This document shows, in pieces, positions 1 through 10,960 of a DNA stretch of 35,000 nucleotides. Made by a program: the position numbers and the translations under genes. This DNA comes from Cristatella mucedo. Taxonomy: Eukaryota > Bryozoa > Phylactolaemata > Cristatellidae. The notes below the pieces were generated by a model. The model saw only the letters and a list, made by a program, of their open reading frames with translations, had not been told where the DNA came from and did not search any database. Positions within the stretch are counted from its first letter, which is position 1; every line of letters begins with the position of its first letter. The stretch covers positions 1 through 35,000 of the forward strand of contig WPIO01000221.1 in assembly GCA_009760855.2 (NCBI GenBank), given 5' to 3'.

Positions 1-591
1 AAATGTGGCTTAAACATTTTTCATGCCGCGTGTAAGCGTAATAAGCTGTTCGCGAAATAGCCGTGCAGAGCTTTGATGAGGAATTTTAGGTAATCTATCA
101 TCTTCCCAATATAATCTGATTTTTTGCGATTGAAAATGTATCCGAAAAATACATGAATATCTTTAAGAAAAATAAACAGCCATGATTGAAAATTCAGCCA
201 TCTTTGTAACTAGGCAGTATTAAGACCCACCACTGGGATGTGCAAAAAATACTACCCATGAATGATAAATATGAAAATGTGGCAGACATGGAGCTCTTAA
301 CTTTTGCCGCCAAGATAACCCTTCAGCTTATATCATTGAGTAAACTTTTTATTTTACAATCAGTTATTAACTGCATTTTTTTGATATGTTATCATGTACT
401 CCGCCTGTGATCTAACATTTCAGCATGGACTTAGTGGGGTTTCGCTGCAGAGTTTTAGATACTGAAATGAAAGCTACAGCTGTTTTCGATTCTCACGCGG
501 TAGCCAGCAGAACTTTTCTCACGAAGCAAAGAGTAAGTTATACGCATAGCCGAGTCACAAGGGCAATCTCTAGTAAGTGAGGAGCATTAAA
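1..591. other. non-coding stretch, nothing recognised
   Basis: AT-rich sequence without an open frame of useful length, tRNA-like box or recognisable repeat. It ends where the (ATT)n tail of a minus-strand LINE begins. Confidence 0.5.
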
Positions 592-1165
592 GTAATAATA
601 ATAATTATTATAATAATGCACTTGATAAAGCGCCCTCCGAGAACTTAATCTCTTTCTAGGCGCTTTACATTTGCTGCAAAGGGAAATGCAATTGAATGGT
701 AAGCAGCTCAGGTCAGCTGAAAAAGATGCATAACAGTCGGCAGCAAGAGACTAGATTTCGTTGCTGAAGAGTTGTGGAAGTGAGTTCTAAGTTGTATTAT
801 CTGGAGAGCAAATGCCTTTTTGTCGCCAACAGCCTTTGAGCGAAGGAAATAACTTTCTAATATATTGTCTATAAAGGATCTTTGGCTACTAGGATTCTAG
901 AAATGAGGCAGCCGTTAAGGTAATTGTGAAGAGTCGAGCTTTGAGGGTGAGCGTAAGAACTTTGTTCTCTATCAAATGATCAACAAAAAATAGCTCAGTT
1001 CTTTCAGGAAAAAAGATAAGACGGCTAAAAATTTTGGATTTGCTGATCATATTTGCAGCCATATTCATCGTCAGCAGTGGAGGCTTAATGAACTTTATCT
1101 TTAGGCCATCCAAAGCAGAATTACAATAGTTCAACCTAAACAAAACCAAGAGCCAGCGAGATCTT
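592..1165 (-). mobile_element. chimeric LINE relic: LINE-B coding part with LINE-A 3' end
   Basis: Read on the minus strand, the part from about 1165 down to about 700 encodes the C-terminal region of LINE-B ORF2. It keeps blocks such as LFRLNYCNS, TMNMAA, KVLTLTLKA and a degenerate VGD(R/K) block that align with the copy at 17180-18100. At about 697-705 the LINE-B sequence stops, and the last ~105 bases are the LINE-A 3' end: GCAAATGTAAAGCGCCTAGA, then GCGCTTTATCAAGTGC and an (ATT)n-type tail (593-617). The reading frame carries several lesions, so this is an old, non-functional copy, 5'-truncated near 1165. Template switching between two LINE RNAs would explain the join; nested insertion is the alternative. 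Confidence 0.75.
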
Positions 1166-1179
1166 TAAACAGCCAGAGT

Positions 1180-1249
1180 ATCAGATTGTGCAATTAGTTA
1201 AAGACTTAAGATTTATCAGATTGTGCAATTAGTTAAATACTTAAGATTC
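1180..1249. repeat. tandem duplication, 2 x 35 bp
   Basis: Two adjacent 35-base units, 1180-1214 and 1215-1249, both begin ATCAGATTGTGCAATTAGTT and differ at only a few positions. They sit just beyond the 5' end of the chimeric LINE relic. Confidence 0.85.
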
Positions 1250-2119
1250 ATCACCTCATATATCAGAAATGGCTAAATATTTTCTGCTCTTGGTGGGGCG
1301 AACTAACCAAACACATGAAAAAGACCACTGGGAAACTAAGAAATTACTCTGGAACTTACCGTTGTTAAGGATAGCAGTTACGGTTGACTTGTTATGCATG
1401 GTCCTTGCTAGCTGGTGCTCAAGCTTAGCTCAGCCTTCTTAGTTACACTAGGCTTTTCTAAATACCAATTTTTTGGTGACCAAGTTCTCAGAAATAATGT
1501 ATTACTTTGCTCTGATTGGATCCAAAACTTAGTGCTGTCTTTCACTTCGAGGAGTAATTAAAAAGATAAGATTTAGGGCATTTTTAGGCTTTCACTTTTT
1601 GAAACTGTATAGCTAAAGATGATAGTAGATTTTCAAATTATAATAAACTATAATAAAAGCGATTGCGTTTTCGTTCAGTAAAAATTGAAGTAAATGAATG
1701 TATAAGTGCAGAATTGCAGGATAAGCAAATGATTTCTAAAGAAGCTCACGTGTACTATTAAACCTTGTGGTGTTTATTCGCTATTGAGCTCCGAAGATCC
1801 AAACATGCGTACATATACAGTACAATCTTATGCGCCTGAAAATTCACGGGATATTTCAAGTGTTACATTGAAACGCGAGCCTGATTGTCTGCTGACCTAG
1901 TAGTGAGCCTAGCCTAGCTGGTGAGCTCGTCGGCTTACTGGTGGGCTAGGACTCCATACCATAGGTCGTCAAGCCCAGCGCTAGAGAGCGACCTCGGGCG
2001 ACTCCAAGCACGGTGTGGAACCTAACCTTCTTGCTATATCTTTGAGTATTCCGCTGGTACGTTAGCACTGACTGCATGAAATGACCTTAAATTCTACTCA
2101 AAAAAGGACCTGCTTAGCA
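1250..2119. other. non-coding stretch, nothing firm
   Basis: No supported gene. 1985-2009 holds a short GC-richer motif (AGAGCGAC, TCGGGCGACTC, CAAGC) that recurs in similar form at 7014-7039, which may mark two ends of an unrecognised old repeat. Confidence 0.4.
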
Positions 2120-2470
2120 TAAGGTGCGGTATCTGCAGGTACCTTCTTCAGGCTATCTAAGCTTTTCTGGACAAGTTTTCGGAGTTTCTCCCTAAAATAT
2201 TAGTGCGTAAAAGACCTTTATTTTTTGCTGGAGACTTTTAACATTTACGATCGGACGATCGTAGCAACAGTCAGGCAAGCTTCTTTCTCGACTGTCAGGA
2301 GAAGTCGGCTTAGTCCAGCACGTTAGTCGTGCGACTCATATTGGTGACCACGTGCTGGATCTAATGATGATGAAGAATGTCTGCCCCACTGACCTTGCTT
2401 GCTGTGTGGCTGCTGAACATTTCGAATCATAGCTCAAATCTCGTTTATTGTTTTTGTGCTGTAGTATGTG
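2120..2470 (+). mobile_element. relic of a LINE apurinic-like endonuclease domain (C-terminal part)
   Basis: Frames joined across small indels give the ordered blocks typical of the C-terminal half of the L2/CR1 LINE endonuclease. They are a YRPP-like block degenerated near 2130, LDKFSEFLPKIL (from about 2170), an FAGDF block standing for the family's (I/V)GDFN, SFLDCQEK, then LVQHVSRATHIGDHVLDL (about 2310-2365), matching the family pattern LxQxVxxPTHxxGHxLDL. The catalytic-loop histidine/aspartate positions survive in part. At least one stop and two frame changes interrupt it. The matching reverse transcriptase is not adjacent, so this is an isolated fragment. It could belong to LINE-A or LINE-B, neither of which has its endonuclease preserved elsewhere in the window. 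Confidence 0.65.
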
Positions 2471-3680
2471 CAAGCAAGTATCAAGTTTTTTCAATGACGT
2501 AACTTTAAAAGTATCAATGCTGATAAATGTTGGAAATTTGCGTGCGATGCAGATCTACTTGCTGTGGTTCCCAGACTCGGCCAACGGCATCGATACCATT
2601 ACTGACGCAGGGAATCTGAATCTTAGGAGTGAGTTCTTAGTAAATGAAGCGAATCTGTGTAGGAGGTAAACTAAAAACTTATTTCGAAATCATTCTATGT
2701 AATAATTGTTTCTTAAAAAAGCGAACGTAAAATGTATTCGTTGTTACAAAAGCGGTGTGCGTCCTCCACTTTTGGACAGAACTAGACCTAAAACGCAGTG
2801 TTTGTTAGTGTGCTAGTCTCAGAATACGAGCGACGAATGCCGATGACACCTGTACCTCGCAGCACGGCCAGCGACTTGTAGATGCAGCACCAATACGCGC
2901 ACGTATCGCTACCGTAGCAGGCAGCGATAAAGAGCGTACATAGCTTAACATAACAAGCCCGTAACGTATTCATAGCGTGGAGAATTTTAATTTGACAGCT
3001 ACGTAGGGCTACAGGCATTCAAAAGCGGGCTTGACGTACTCGAGCTGCTCAGTGGCCTAGAGCTCAAATCAGCTCAAATGCCAGTTCTGACTCCGGAAGC
3101 AAAACTTACTGCATTTCTTTTGACGATGACTTGTATACGGTCTCGGCAATAGATTATCGCATAATCTATTCCTAGCCATTACAATTCAGGAACCGCAATG
3201 AATGTGGCTGGTTTACGGTCCGCTTCGATTGATGGCCTTGTTGATTTCGTTGTGGTCAGTTCATGGCCCCTTCTAATCGTTAGAAATTGTATACACACTG
3301 AAATTAAATAGTAGCTAGGAAGTTTCAGAATTTTCTGAAAGGTATAGTTACTGAAAGATGCGACATGTCGTTGCTGATAGTCCAGCCTAAAAAGCAGATT
3401 GCTTATTAGGTCGCTCAAAATAAGGATTTAATGTATCGTCCTATTTGTCAGTAAAGCAATGACTCTAAAAGAAATGCACACCTCAACTAAGCTTGACTGA
3501 AAATATTCTAGATTGTTCGAAATAGCGATCAATTTTCATACTTTAATTGAATAAATTAGTACCACTAACTGTTTCTTTTATTTTAGAGACTTTGAAGATT
3601 GTCCTGACGGTCTATAGCCTAATGCAAAATGCATTCGCGAACAACCTATTTGCGGGTAAAGCGGCGTAGGTGAAATTACT
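2471..3680. other. non-coding stretch, nothing firm
   Basis: Only short chance frames. A minus-strand frame over 3179-3418 contains LLFRLDYQ, faintly like the LINE block SRLDYCNSLL, but its neighbouring blocks do not follow the LINE order, so I do not call it. Confidence 0.4.
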
Positions 3681-5480
3681 GTAATGTAATGTATCTCCGT
3701 CTGTAACTCCACAAAGCCATAAAGATTATATGGGTGTTACGTAGAACAGTTTTGTATAGCACACTCACAGCCTAAGCGGCTTTTGGTAGGCATTTGGTTG
3801 CCAACAGACTTATTCTCACGCAACAAAAGAAACCAAGAAGCATATCAGATTCAGGAGAGCAGTTTAGGTAATGAGTAGCATGGAAGTAGCAGCTCAGTAC
3901 CACTGAAAAGGATGAACCATAATCGGCAGCAGGAGAATAGTTGTCGTTGCGGACGAATTGTGGAAGCGATTTCCACAGTCTAGGACCTGCGGAGCTACAG
4001 CTTCTGTCGCCAACGGTCTTTAAGCGGAGGAATAGAACAGCTAATTTATTATCCACACAGAACCTGAGGGCGTGAACAGGCTGAAAATGATGCAGCAGTT
4101 CAGCTAGGTATAGAGGAGCCAATCCGCGGCAGGCTTTGTGGGTCAGTGTAAGAACTTTGCTCTGTATCCATTGATCAACCGGCATCCATCCTAGCTCTTT
4201 TAGAAAAGGAGACACGTACTCAAACCTCTGGAACTTGAAGACTAGACTTCCAGCCTTATTCAAAGTCAGCTGCAGTGGCCTGGTAGCTTTCTTTGGTAGC
4301 CCAGCCAAAGGAGAATTACAATAATCAAGCCAAGACAGAACTAAGGAGCTGATTGAATTTTCTGCCAGCCACTACGGAAGACAGCTCTTAATTTTGGATT
4401 GAGATCGGACGTGATGGCTAGCTGTAGAAGCAGTCTTCTGAGTGAGACTTTTAAAATTTAGGCTGCTGTCCAAAACGACACCTAAATTGCAAGCAAGTGG
4501 TGATGGTCGCACAACAGCATCGCCTATTAAAAGAGCAAAGCCTTTTTAATCCAGCCACACACTTGGGCTTTCCTATGAGCAGCAGTTTGGTTTTATTGTC
4601 ATTTAGTTTCAACAGGTTTTCCGACATCCAGGATCGAATGTCGGCGAGGTAAGCATTCAGTTTCTCAGTTGCTGCAGCAGATTCCGGTGGTTTGAATGAC
4701 AAATACAGCTGAATATCGTCAGCATAAAAGTGATATCCTACTCCACCGGCCTTATCACTTTTCCCAGAGGTTGAGTATAAATGGAGAACAGCAAGGGACC
4801 GAGTACAGACCCTTAAGGGACTCCACATGTGACCGGTCTCGTGTGTGAGACCTTACCCCCACACGACACGGATTGAATACGATCAGACAAGTACGATTTA
4901 AACCACGCCAGTGCTTTGTCTGCCAGACCGATCGTTGTTCTCAATCGTTCAAGCAGAACCTCGTGATCAATGGTGTCGAAGGCAGCTGACAGATCTAGCA
5001 GAGCTAGGGCAGTGAAGTTCCCGTCATTGTTGCCACATAGAATGTCATTGTTAACACAGAGGAGAAAAGTTTCAGGGGAGTACTACCTTTTGAACCCTAA
5101 TTGAAATGTTTCTGATATTTCATTCTTTTCAATACCTTCAACCAGCTACTTAGCAACAATTTTTTCAAGAATATTTGATAATAAAGGAAGAAGGAAAACT
5201 GGGCGATAGTTTGCAAGGACCTTTGTATCTGATCCAGGCTTTTTAAGTATCGGTCTAACAATTGCCAATTTGAAGGACTTGGGGACGACCCCCTTTCCCA
5301 AAGAAGCATTAACAATCTCGGTTATGGCAGGGCTAAGTTGGTCTGCCAGTGAAGATCACAGAGATGATGCTATATGGTCTTCAGAAGACGAGCTCCCTTT
5401 GCTAGACCTTATTGAGGTATCACATCGCTTGCGGAAATCAAATCTGACCTATTTGATGTTCGCATAGTTCAGTATGGAGA
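3681..5480 (-). pseudogene. LINE-B retrotransposon, degenerate ORF2 (reverse transcriptase to C-terminus)
   Basis: This is the longest LINE-B copy, about 1.8 kb, on the minus strand. Blocks in order are: a pre-RT segment with ITEIVNASLGKG (about 5310), FKLAIVRPILKKPG and LANYRP (about 5200-5260), an FDTIDHEVLL block (about 4960-4985), GSVLGP just after a stop (4813-4815), FYADDIQLYL with the YADD catalytic box at 4715-4726, then thumb and C-terminal blocks KVLTLTHKA, GDRSCSSAGPRLWKSLP. The glutamine expected in the PQGS motif is a TAA stop, and there are further stops and frame changes between 4309 and 4450 and near 5150. The 3' end is GACGGAGATACATTACATT, i.e. a short (TTACA)n tail at 3679-3693. 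The L2/CR1 group is a family-level inference from the motif set. The copy cannot encode a working enzyme. Confidence 0.85.
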
Positions 5481-5654
5481 TCTAACTAAGAACTGTGGTT
5501 CTAGTTCAAATCTGTTTGCACCTAGATGTATTCAAATAGGCCACAAGATCAGGATAGAGCCATATTGGCTGGTAAATAGGCAGGCTGCGCAAAAATATGA
5601 ATTAGTTGTGACATTGGTTGCTAGCTACTTAAAAATATTGTAGTTTAGATGTAG

Positions 5655-6245
5655 GCGGTGTATCACCGTCTGCAACTTTACAAAGCCGCAAAGACTATGT
5701 GACTGTTACGTAGGAGAGTTTTGCATAGCCCACTCACAGCCTAGGCGGCTTTCGGTACGCATTCGGTAGCCAACAGACTTCTTCTCACGAAACAAAGAGA
5801 AAGTGGGAAGCATAGCAGAGTCTGAAGAGCAGTTGAGGTAGTGAGTAGCAGGAAAGTAGCAGCTCGGGACCGGTGGAAAGGATGAGTCATAGTCGGCAGC
5901 ATGAGCGTAGCTGTCGTTTCGTGAGAATTGAGGAAGCAAGTTCCACAGCCTAGGACCTGCAGAGCTCAAGCTTCTGCCGCCAACGGTCTTTAAACGGAGG
6001 AATGGAACAACTAATTTATTGTCCATACGGGCCCTGAGGGCACGAGGAGGCTGAAACTGGTGCAGCAGTTCAGCTAGATATGGAGGAGCCCAGCCTTGGC
6101 GGGTCTTGGGGTCACGGTAAGAGCCAAGCCGTGGCAGGTCTTATGGGTCAGCGTAAGAACTTTGCTCTGTATCCTTTGATCAACCGGCAGCCATCCTAGC
6201 TCTTTTAGAAAAAGAGACGTGTGGTCAAACCTGTGGGATTTTAAA
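5655..6245 (-). pseudogene. LINE-B retrotransposon, 5'-truncated 3' fragment
   Basis: The minus-strand frame over 5706-6026 carries NKLVVPFLRLKTVGGRS, SSAGPRLWNLLPQF and the family's C-terminal extension with SVGYRMRTESRLGCE, closely matching the copy at 17223-17672. Homology continues past 6026 through KVLTLTHKA-type sequence to about 6245, where it stops abruptly, as expected for 5' truncation during target-primed reverse transcription. A 35/36-base tandem duplication inside it (6086-6120 and 6121-6156) breaks the frame. Confidence 0.85.
6086..6156. repeat. tandem duplication inside a LINE-B copy
   Basis: Units 6086-6120 and 6121-6156 both run GAGCC(C/A)AGCC(T/G)TGGC(G/A)GGTCTT and end in GGTAA or CGTAA. 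Other LINE-B copies have one unit here, so the duplication arose in this copy. Confidence 0.75.
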
Positions 6246-8859
6246 AGTTTACAAGCTTGTTCTTCACACGTGTATTTCTACGTTTGCTGCTTGTTGAGAC
6301 CGTGCCGAGTTACCTAATTGACTGTAACATAGATTGCCTAACCGATACTCGCTCATACGCATGCATGTACTTTTGCTCGTATACGTTATTGAACTGTCCG
6401 CCTCCGAACCCATTGTAACTGTTGCTTTTGAAAGTAACTTCACGAGGTAAGAGCAGCACTGCGCTGTAAGAGAGATGATGGGTGTACCGCTTAGTTGTTC
6501 ATTAGATGTAGAAGGAGCGCTATTTTGAAAAAGTGAAGATGAAAGGGCACTGCTCAATAAAATAGCGTTAGGCATTAGTTAGAGCATCGTTCTTAGAGAT
6601 AGTAGGGCCAATTACTTAGTTTCACTGTTTAAGTCTTTGGGATATACAAGTGCAGGCTTGCAGGGCGTAAAAATGTCAAAAACATTTACTGCGTCATGAC
6701 CGGTGAAACGTCATGTCCTGTCGACCCTTTGTTTGCCGTATATAGTGCTCACTATTACTTTCTTAGCTTGCCCACCCAGCATCCACGATCTAAATAGAAG
6801 TGAGGCTGCGAAGAAGAGAAGGGCAATTTTGTCTGGGGCTGGATACAGGACAGCAACAAGATATGCAAAGCACCGTTTTCGCAGCCTGCTGATGGAGATA
6901 TATTTACGGTCGAGCCATTAATACCCACACTTTCTACTTTTAGGACAAGGGCATAATCTCAATACTCAATACCTTGCTGGTGCGCTTGAGCATACGCTTA
7001 TTTAGCCTCACCCAGAGCGACTGTCGAGCGACTCTAAGCCTACTATATGCGTTGTGCTGTGGCTTGTAGTGTATCCAACTAGTATAGTGCAGCGCCGTGC
7101 TTCTTCTAGTGCATTTACTACTAGATGGGTGCTCTTTTTAATTCTCAATCAGCGATCACTAAAAGCCGTACTAAACGCTTCTTTGTCTCCAGAAGCCGAG
7201 AGTATGTAGAGTAGCATAATGGCAGCGTAAGTGTATCCTTGAATTCATGTAGGTAACTTGGCAAATATTAAACGTTACCCAAACAGCAGCTGTCTTGCAT
7301 TTGTCAATTGTTACAGTTGCTAATAAAGAGTCTCGAATTCGTCACTTAAAACTGCTTCCTCTCCTCGTCATACTTCGAAGTCACAGCTTGTATGAATATG
7401 TATCTCTTTATAATAAGTGCATGGTTGTGGCGTAGTTAAGGTAGTGAACTTTAGCATATCAATGTTAGCATTTCCTTCACAAAGCTCTCTACAGCGAAAT
7501 GCGTGTTGCGCAATAAATTCTGACTGTGACTCGAATCCATGCTGCGGCTCTCCTCAGGCTTCTCCCATTCACGAGACCCATCAACTCACTATTCTGGATG
7601 AATCATACTTAACACTTAACAGTATGAGGTTTAGGCTGGGGGCAACACGATCTTATGGTATAATTCACCAAAAAACTTCAAAATGAAGATTGAACACAAT
7701 AACAATTATATAGAAAGATTAATCAATCGCAAATGTGTTTTCGAGTGCAGCAATTACGATAACATAAACGATAAAAAGTTATTCCATGGTTTTTGTGTCT
7801 ATGACCTACGAATATTTTGGAAGCTAAAAGCGCAGCATTGCTTCGGCAATCCATGGAAATGCATCGATCAAACGTCCTAAAAAGACTTCAGAGCCAGATA
7901 AATAAGCAAAGGATGAGTTAAGTAAACTTTTTTTACAATAATTTAACGACATCATAAGTTTTTCCATTGCATTGCATGAGGATGTCCGTCTTTATTTGGC
8001 TAGCATGCAATTGCCCTCTCCTTTTTCAAATAGTAAGAGTCTCCGACTATGTGGAAAACAGCAGAGTATTGCAATCCTTGCAAACATTTAGTTGAACATT
8101 AATGTACAGCCTGCAAGTCATTGCCAAACCACGTACTTACGAAGTTCCCACGACAGTCGCCGTGATCACCGAGATCCACCAAAATACCAAGCATTCCTAT
8201 GCCATTTTCAATATATGAATACGAAGATGGGAACCCGTGGCAACGCATACCCAGAATTAGTATATCAGATAGTGCTTGTACGCATGTACTAGTGTCAATA
8301 TCATCGAGATCTCAGTCTGCCAGCTTAGAAATCCTCGATATATATATTTTATGGCTTCAAAATTACTGTAGATTATGTCCGTACATACTTCTAAAAATTC
8401 TTTCAGAAACCGTATACCTAGCTGCAAATGTTAACTATAAAATAAAGCTTTGAAGAGTAGGCAATCTGTCAGAAAAAACTTCAACTGTAGCTATCAAGGT
8501 AGGGACGCAAAGGAATACATGTCGCACTAGTTACTATGACTCTGATAATAATATTAAAATTAGGAACACTGTGCTTGCCTATCTCTCAATGAGAAGTAAA
8601 CCTATGTGCTGGGGCTTGACAACTCACTGAGATTGAAACAATAACCAATGGCTGCTTACAAGCATTATCATGCCTAGACGAGAATGCAAACGCTCATAAG
8701 TATAATTCTTAGGCTAGTATGCTAACTCAAACAGAAAGGCACTAGGGACAACGGTTATCAGGACCAGCTGCGAAAGAAATCCACTTTATCCTGCGTTTGT
8801 AACCATGAAGAGTAAGTAATAGCAAACAAATAACACGTTAGCTGGGGCTGAAGCAGAGG
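6246..8859. other. long stretch without a supported gene
   Basis: About 2.6 kb with only short, compositionally ordinary frames. The longest, a minus-strand serine-rich frame of about 100 codons at 6264-6575, and plus-strand frames of 60-90 codons at 7417-8453 show no family motif. 7014-7039 resembles 1985-2009. No tRNA boxes or LINE blocks were recognised, although very old repeats could escape reading by eye. Confidence 0.45.
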
Positions 8860-9530
8860 AAAATATTAGCTTGGGAAAGCTGAGCCATGCATAAGCGTCT
8901 TAAGCAGAGACTTAAATAATCCGAGAATATTGCAGAAGTGATCGCTGCTGAAAGCGTGTTCAGGACTCTCTGCGCATAAGAGCTGGAGGTTCGATCATCT
9001 GAGTTTGAATCAGAAGAAGTTCAATTTAGTTATGGCATGGTTTAGACTGACTAGATATAGAGGAGCTGGTTGTGCGACATCGAACAGGAGGAGCGAAGAG
9101 GTTTTGATTGGCATAAGAGCGCGAAACTAATCGTTCGCCAGATAAAGAATTTTTAAACGATTTCATGCTCGAAAGGGAGCCAGCGACACTAAGAGAGAAG
9201 TGTCGTTACGTGGCAGCTCCGCCGTTGATGACAAACAAGACAGGGCACTAAGTTTTGCATATGTTGCAGACAATTTAAGGCACTCGCCGTTAGTCAAAAA
9301 TTGACATCATTGCAGTAATGTTGAGGCTCTTTCACAAACACGTAAAAGTCGTACTGTCATCTAAACGGGTATCATATCTTGGTTAAGTTTCTTAATTTAA
9401 ATTTGGCGCCACTTTATTGCGTGGGACATGAGCTCATCCAACGACAATTTGCTTCGCAATAGAAACCCTAACTGACGGATAGACGTCGAGGGAGCTATGC
9501 TAGATAAACAAATATTGAGAGCGAGGTCTC
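8860..9530 (-). pseudogene. ancient LINE ORF2 relic (thumb and C-terminal domain)
   Basis: Minus-strand reading in shifting frames gives the ordered C-terminal blocks of an L2/CR1-type ORF2: LGFLLRSKLSLDELMS (about 9430-9480, compare LGVIFQSDLSLDDHIS at 12190), CLQHMQNLVPCLVC and RRSCHVTTLL (about 9180-9270, compare RRSCHITPLLADLHW), APLYL (about 9030), and SSSYAQRVLNTLSAAIT (about 8950-8990, compare SSYAPKAWNSLP). Many stops and frameshifts mean a much older insertion than the 11.3-13.0 kb copy. No clear tail is preserved at the 3' (low-coordinate) end. It is closest to LINE-A by wording of the blocks, but could be a sister family. Confidence 0.65.
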
Positions 9531-9884
9531 TAACTTTCGAGTGACACTAAGTTTGTGAATAGCTTTTAGAATTTGAGGCTGCTGGTCGGTCTTTATATTT
9601 CTCGAATACATCACTTAGCTCTCTGAGTTCGTCACTGCAGTAGAGTTCTATCTGCTGGTGAAGTGTGGCACATTTTCCAATAGGTGCAATAAAATGCTCA
9701 GAAATAGGGGCCACAAATAAAATAAAGTAAATCAAAGCTCTCCTACCACGAATTGCATCTGTGCAAGTCCATACAGCATGACAGGAAAGTTTAGGTGCTT
9801 ATGTACTAAAGACAAGTTCTTCGTAAAAAAAAATTCGAACACCACTACTAGTCTGCATGACCGGACTTTGTCCCGATGATTTTC
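9531..9884. other. short unassigned stretch
   Basis: Between a LINE relic and a SINE. Only a 62-codon chance frame on the minus strand; nothing recognised. Confidence 0.4.
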
Positions 9885-10000
9885 TTAAGTTAATTCAATG
9901 TAAGGTGCACGCCCCGACCAAGGTCTGGCTAAGGTCGTGGGCTCGAGCCCGGCGGCATATGTGAAGCGCCTGAATAGAGATTAAGCTTTCTTATGGTGTT
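9885..10000 (+). mobile_element. SINE-Y: tRNA-like head with LINE-A-like tail (copy 1)
   Basis: The head has a degraded A-box region, then GTGCACGCCCCGACCAAGG and a B-box-like GGGCTCGAGCC (9939-9949; polymerase III consensus GGTTCGANNCC). About ten bases on it joins GTGAAGCGCCTGAATAGAG and ATTAAGCTTTCTTATGG, which resembles the LINE-A 3' end GTAAAGCGCCTAGAGAGAG ATTGAGTTCTCTGAGG. A second copy with the same head and tail lies at 17021-17134. A SINE that ends in a LINE's 3' sequence is the established way such elements recruit that LINE's reverse transcriptase. Confidence 0.7.
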
Positions 10001-10076
10001 ATGCAAATGTATTATATAAATAAAATGCAATATTCCTTTCACAATTTAATCTTCAATGAATAATATTAATATATGT

Positions 10077-10085
10077 TTTTATATA

Positions 10086-10116
<31 letters not shown>

Positions 10117-10131
10117 CATTTTTATATATAT
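10077..10131. repeat. (TC)n/(TA)n microsatellite
   Basis: A run of TATATCTCTCTCTCT followed by about ten AT units and a T-rich end. It sits directly at the 3' end of the minus-strand LINE-A copy that starts at about 10137 and may have grown from its tail. Confidence 0.9.
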
Positions 10132-10136
10132 TTTTC

Positions 10137-10960
10137 ACAGAAGTTAATCTCTTTCTAGGCATTGTATAGATGCTGTGGATGAAGCATTACCACGTGGTTA
10201 GTGGTAACGTGCACAGTGTGAGGGCGCTCAAGCACCCAAAAGAAAAATCACAAGGACCTAAAAAATGCTGTGAGGAACAGGTGCGTCTTTAGCTTCTTTT
10301 TAAATGCCGTCAATTCAGGGAATGTCGTGCAATCAGTTGAGTGTGAGTTCCAGGCTTTGGCAGCATGCGAACTAAAGGTATGGTCTCCAAAGAGTCTTAG
10401 TTCTATACACAGCTAAGTGATTTAAGTCAGGTGAGCGGGTGGTACGTTAGCCTAAAGCGAACAAAGCTTCCTCCAACTCAACAGTTAGCCACAGATATTG
10501 CAGGCAAAGCAAGGTACAACAAGTAGCCAACGAGCATGAAAAAATTCAAGCTATCCAAGTGAAATCTATTGCTCGAGAATCTATTCACGTACACAACCAG
10601 GACCGGGTCATGTCCACCATTAAATGACAGAGTTGATCAGAAATTATGAAGCACGACTTTCAAGTTGGCACGAGTGTCAGAATCAATGCCTCGGTAGACC
10701 ACTATTGCTGTAGATCACACTTCAGTGAACGCGCGCAGCTGTGTAACCTAGAAGTTGCAACGTTTACGATCGACGAGCTTTGCTGACAGGTTGTGCACTA
10801 TATCGTAATCTAGCACTGGCTGGAAGACCTACAAGTAGAGATTTGGAAAAGGCCAGTGGCGATCTCACAAATGCCTTAATCAGCTTTACCAAGGTGCCAT
10901 TATATCCGTATGTGTAAGTGCGAATTTTTACAAGCTGTAACCGGGACTTCGGGAGTTTGC
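10137..10960 (-). pseudogene. LINE-A retrotransposon, degenerate C-terminal half (subfamily with alternative 3' UTR)
   Basis: The minus strand shows LINE-A ORF2 blocks: SRLQLVKIRTYTYG, GTLVKLIKAFVRS, SKSLLVGLPASA and QPVSKARRS (about 10765-10960), which match QLHNIAKIRARLD, TSKLVHAFVTSRLDF, NSLLTGLPACA and AARLVCRERRS at 12256-12450. Near 10340-10395 lies a block equivalent to FGDRAFSSYAPKAWNS. Stops and indels are frequent. The 3' UTR (10150-10320) differs from that of the copies at 11.3, 20.1 and 29.2 kb but matches the copy at 15.2 kb, which defines a second LINE-A subfamily. The 3' terminus is CCTAGAAAGAGATTAACTTC and then AT-rich repeats. Confidence 0.75.

Noticed and set aside
6264-6575. 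Minus-strand serine-rich 103-codon frame
   Set aside because: Low-complexity composition, no motif, no splice or promoter context.
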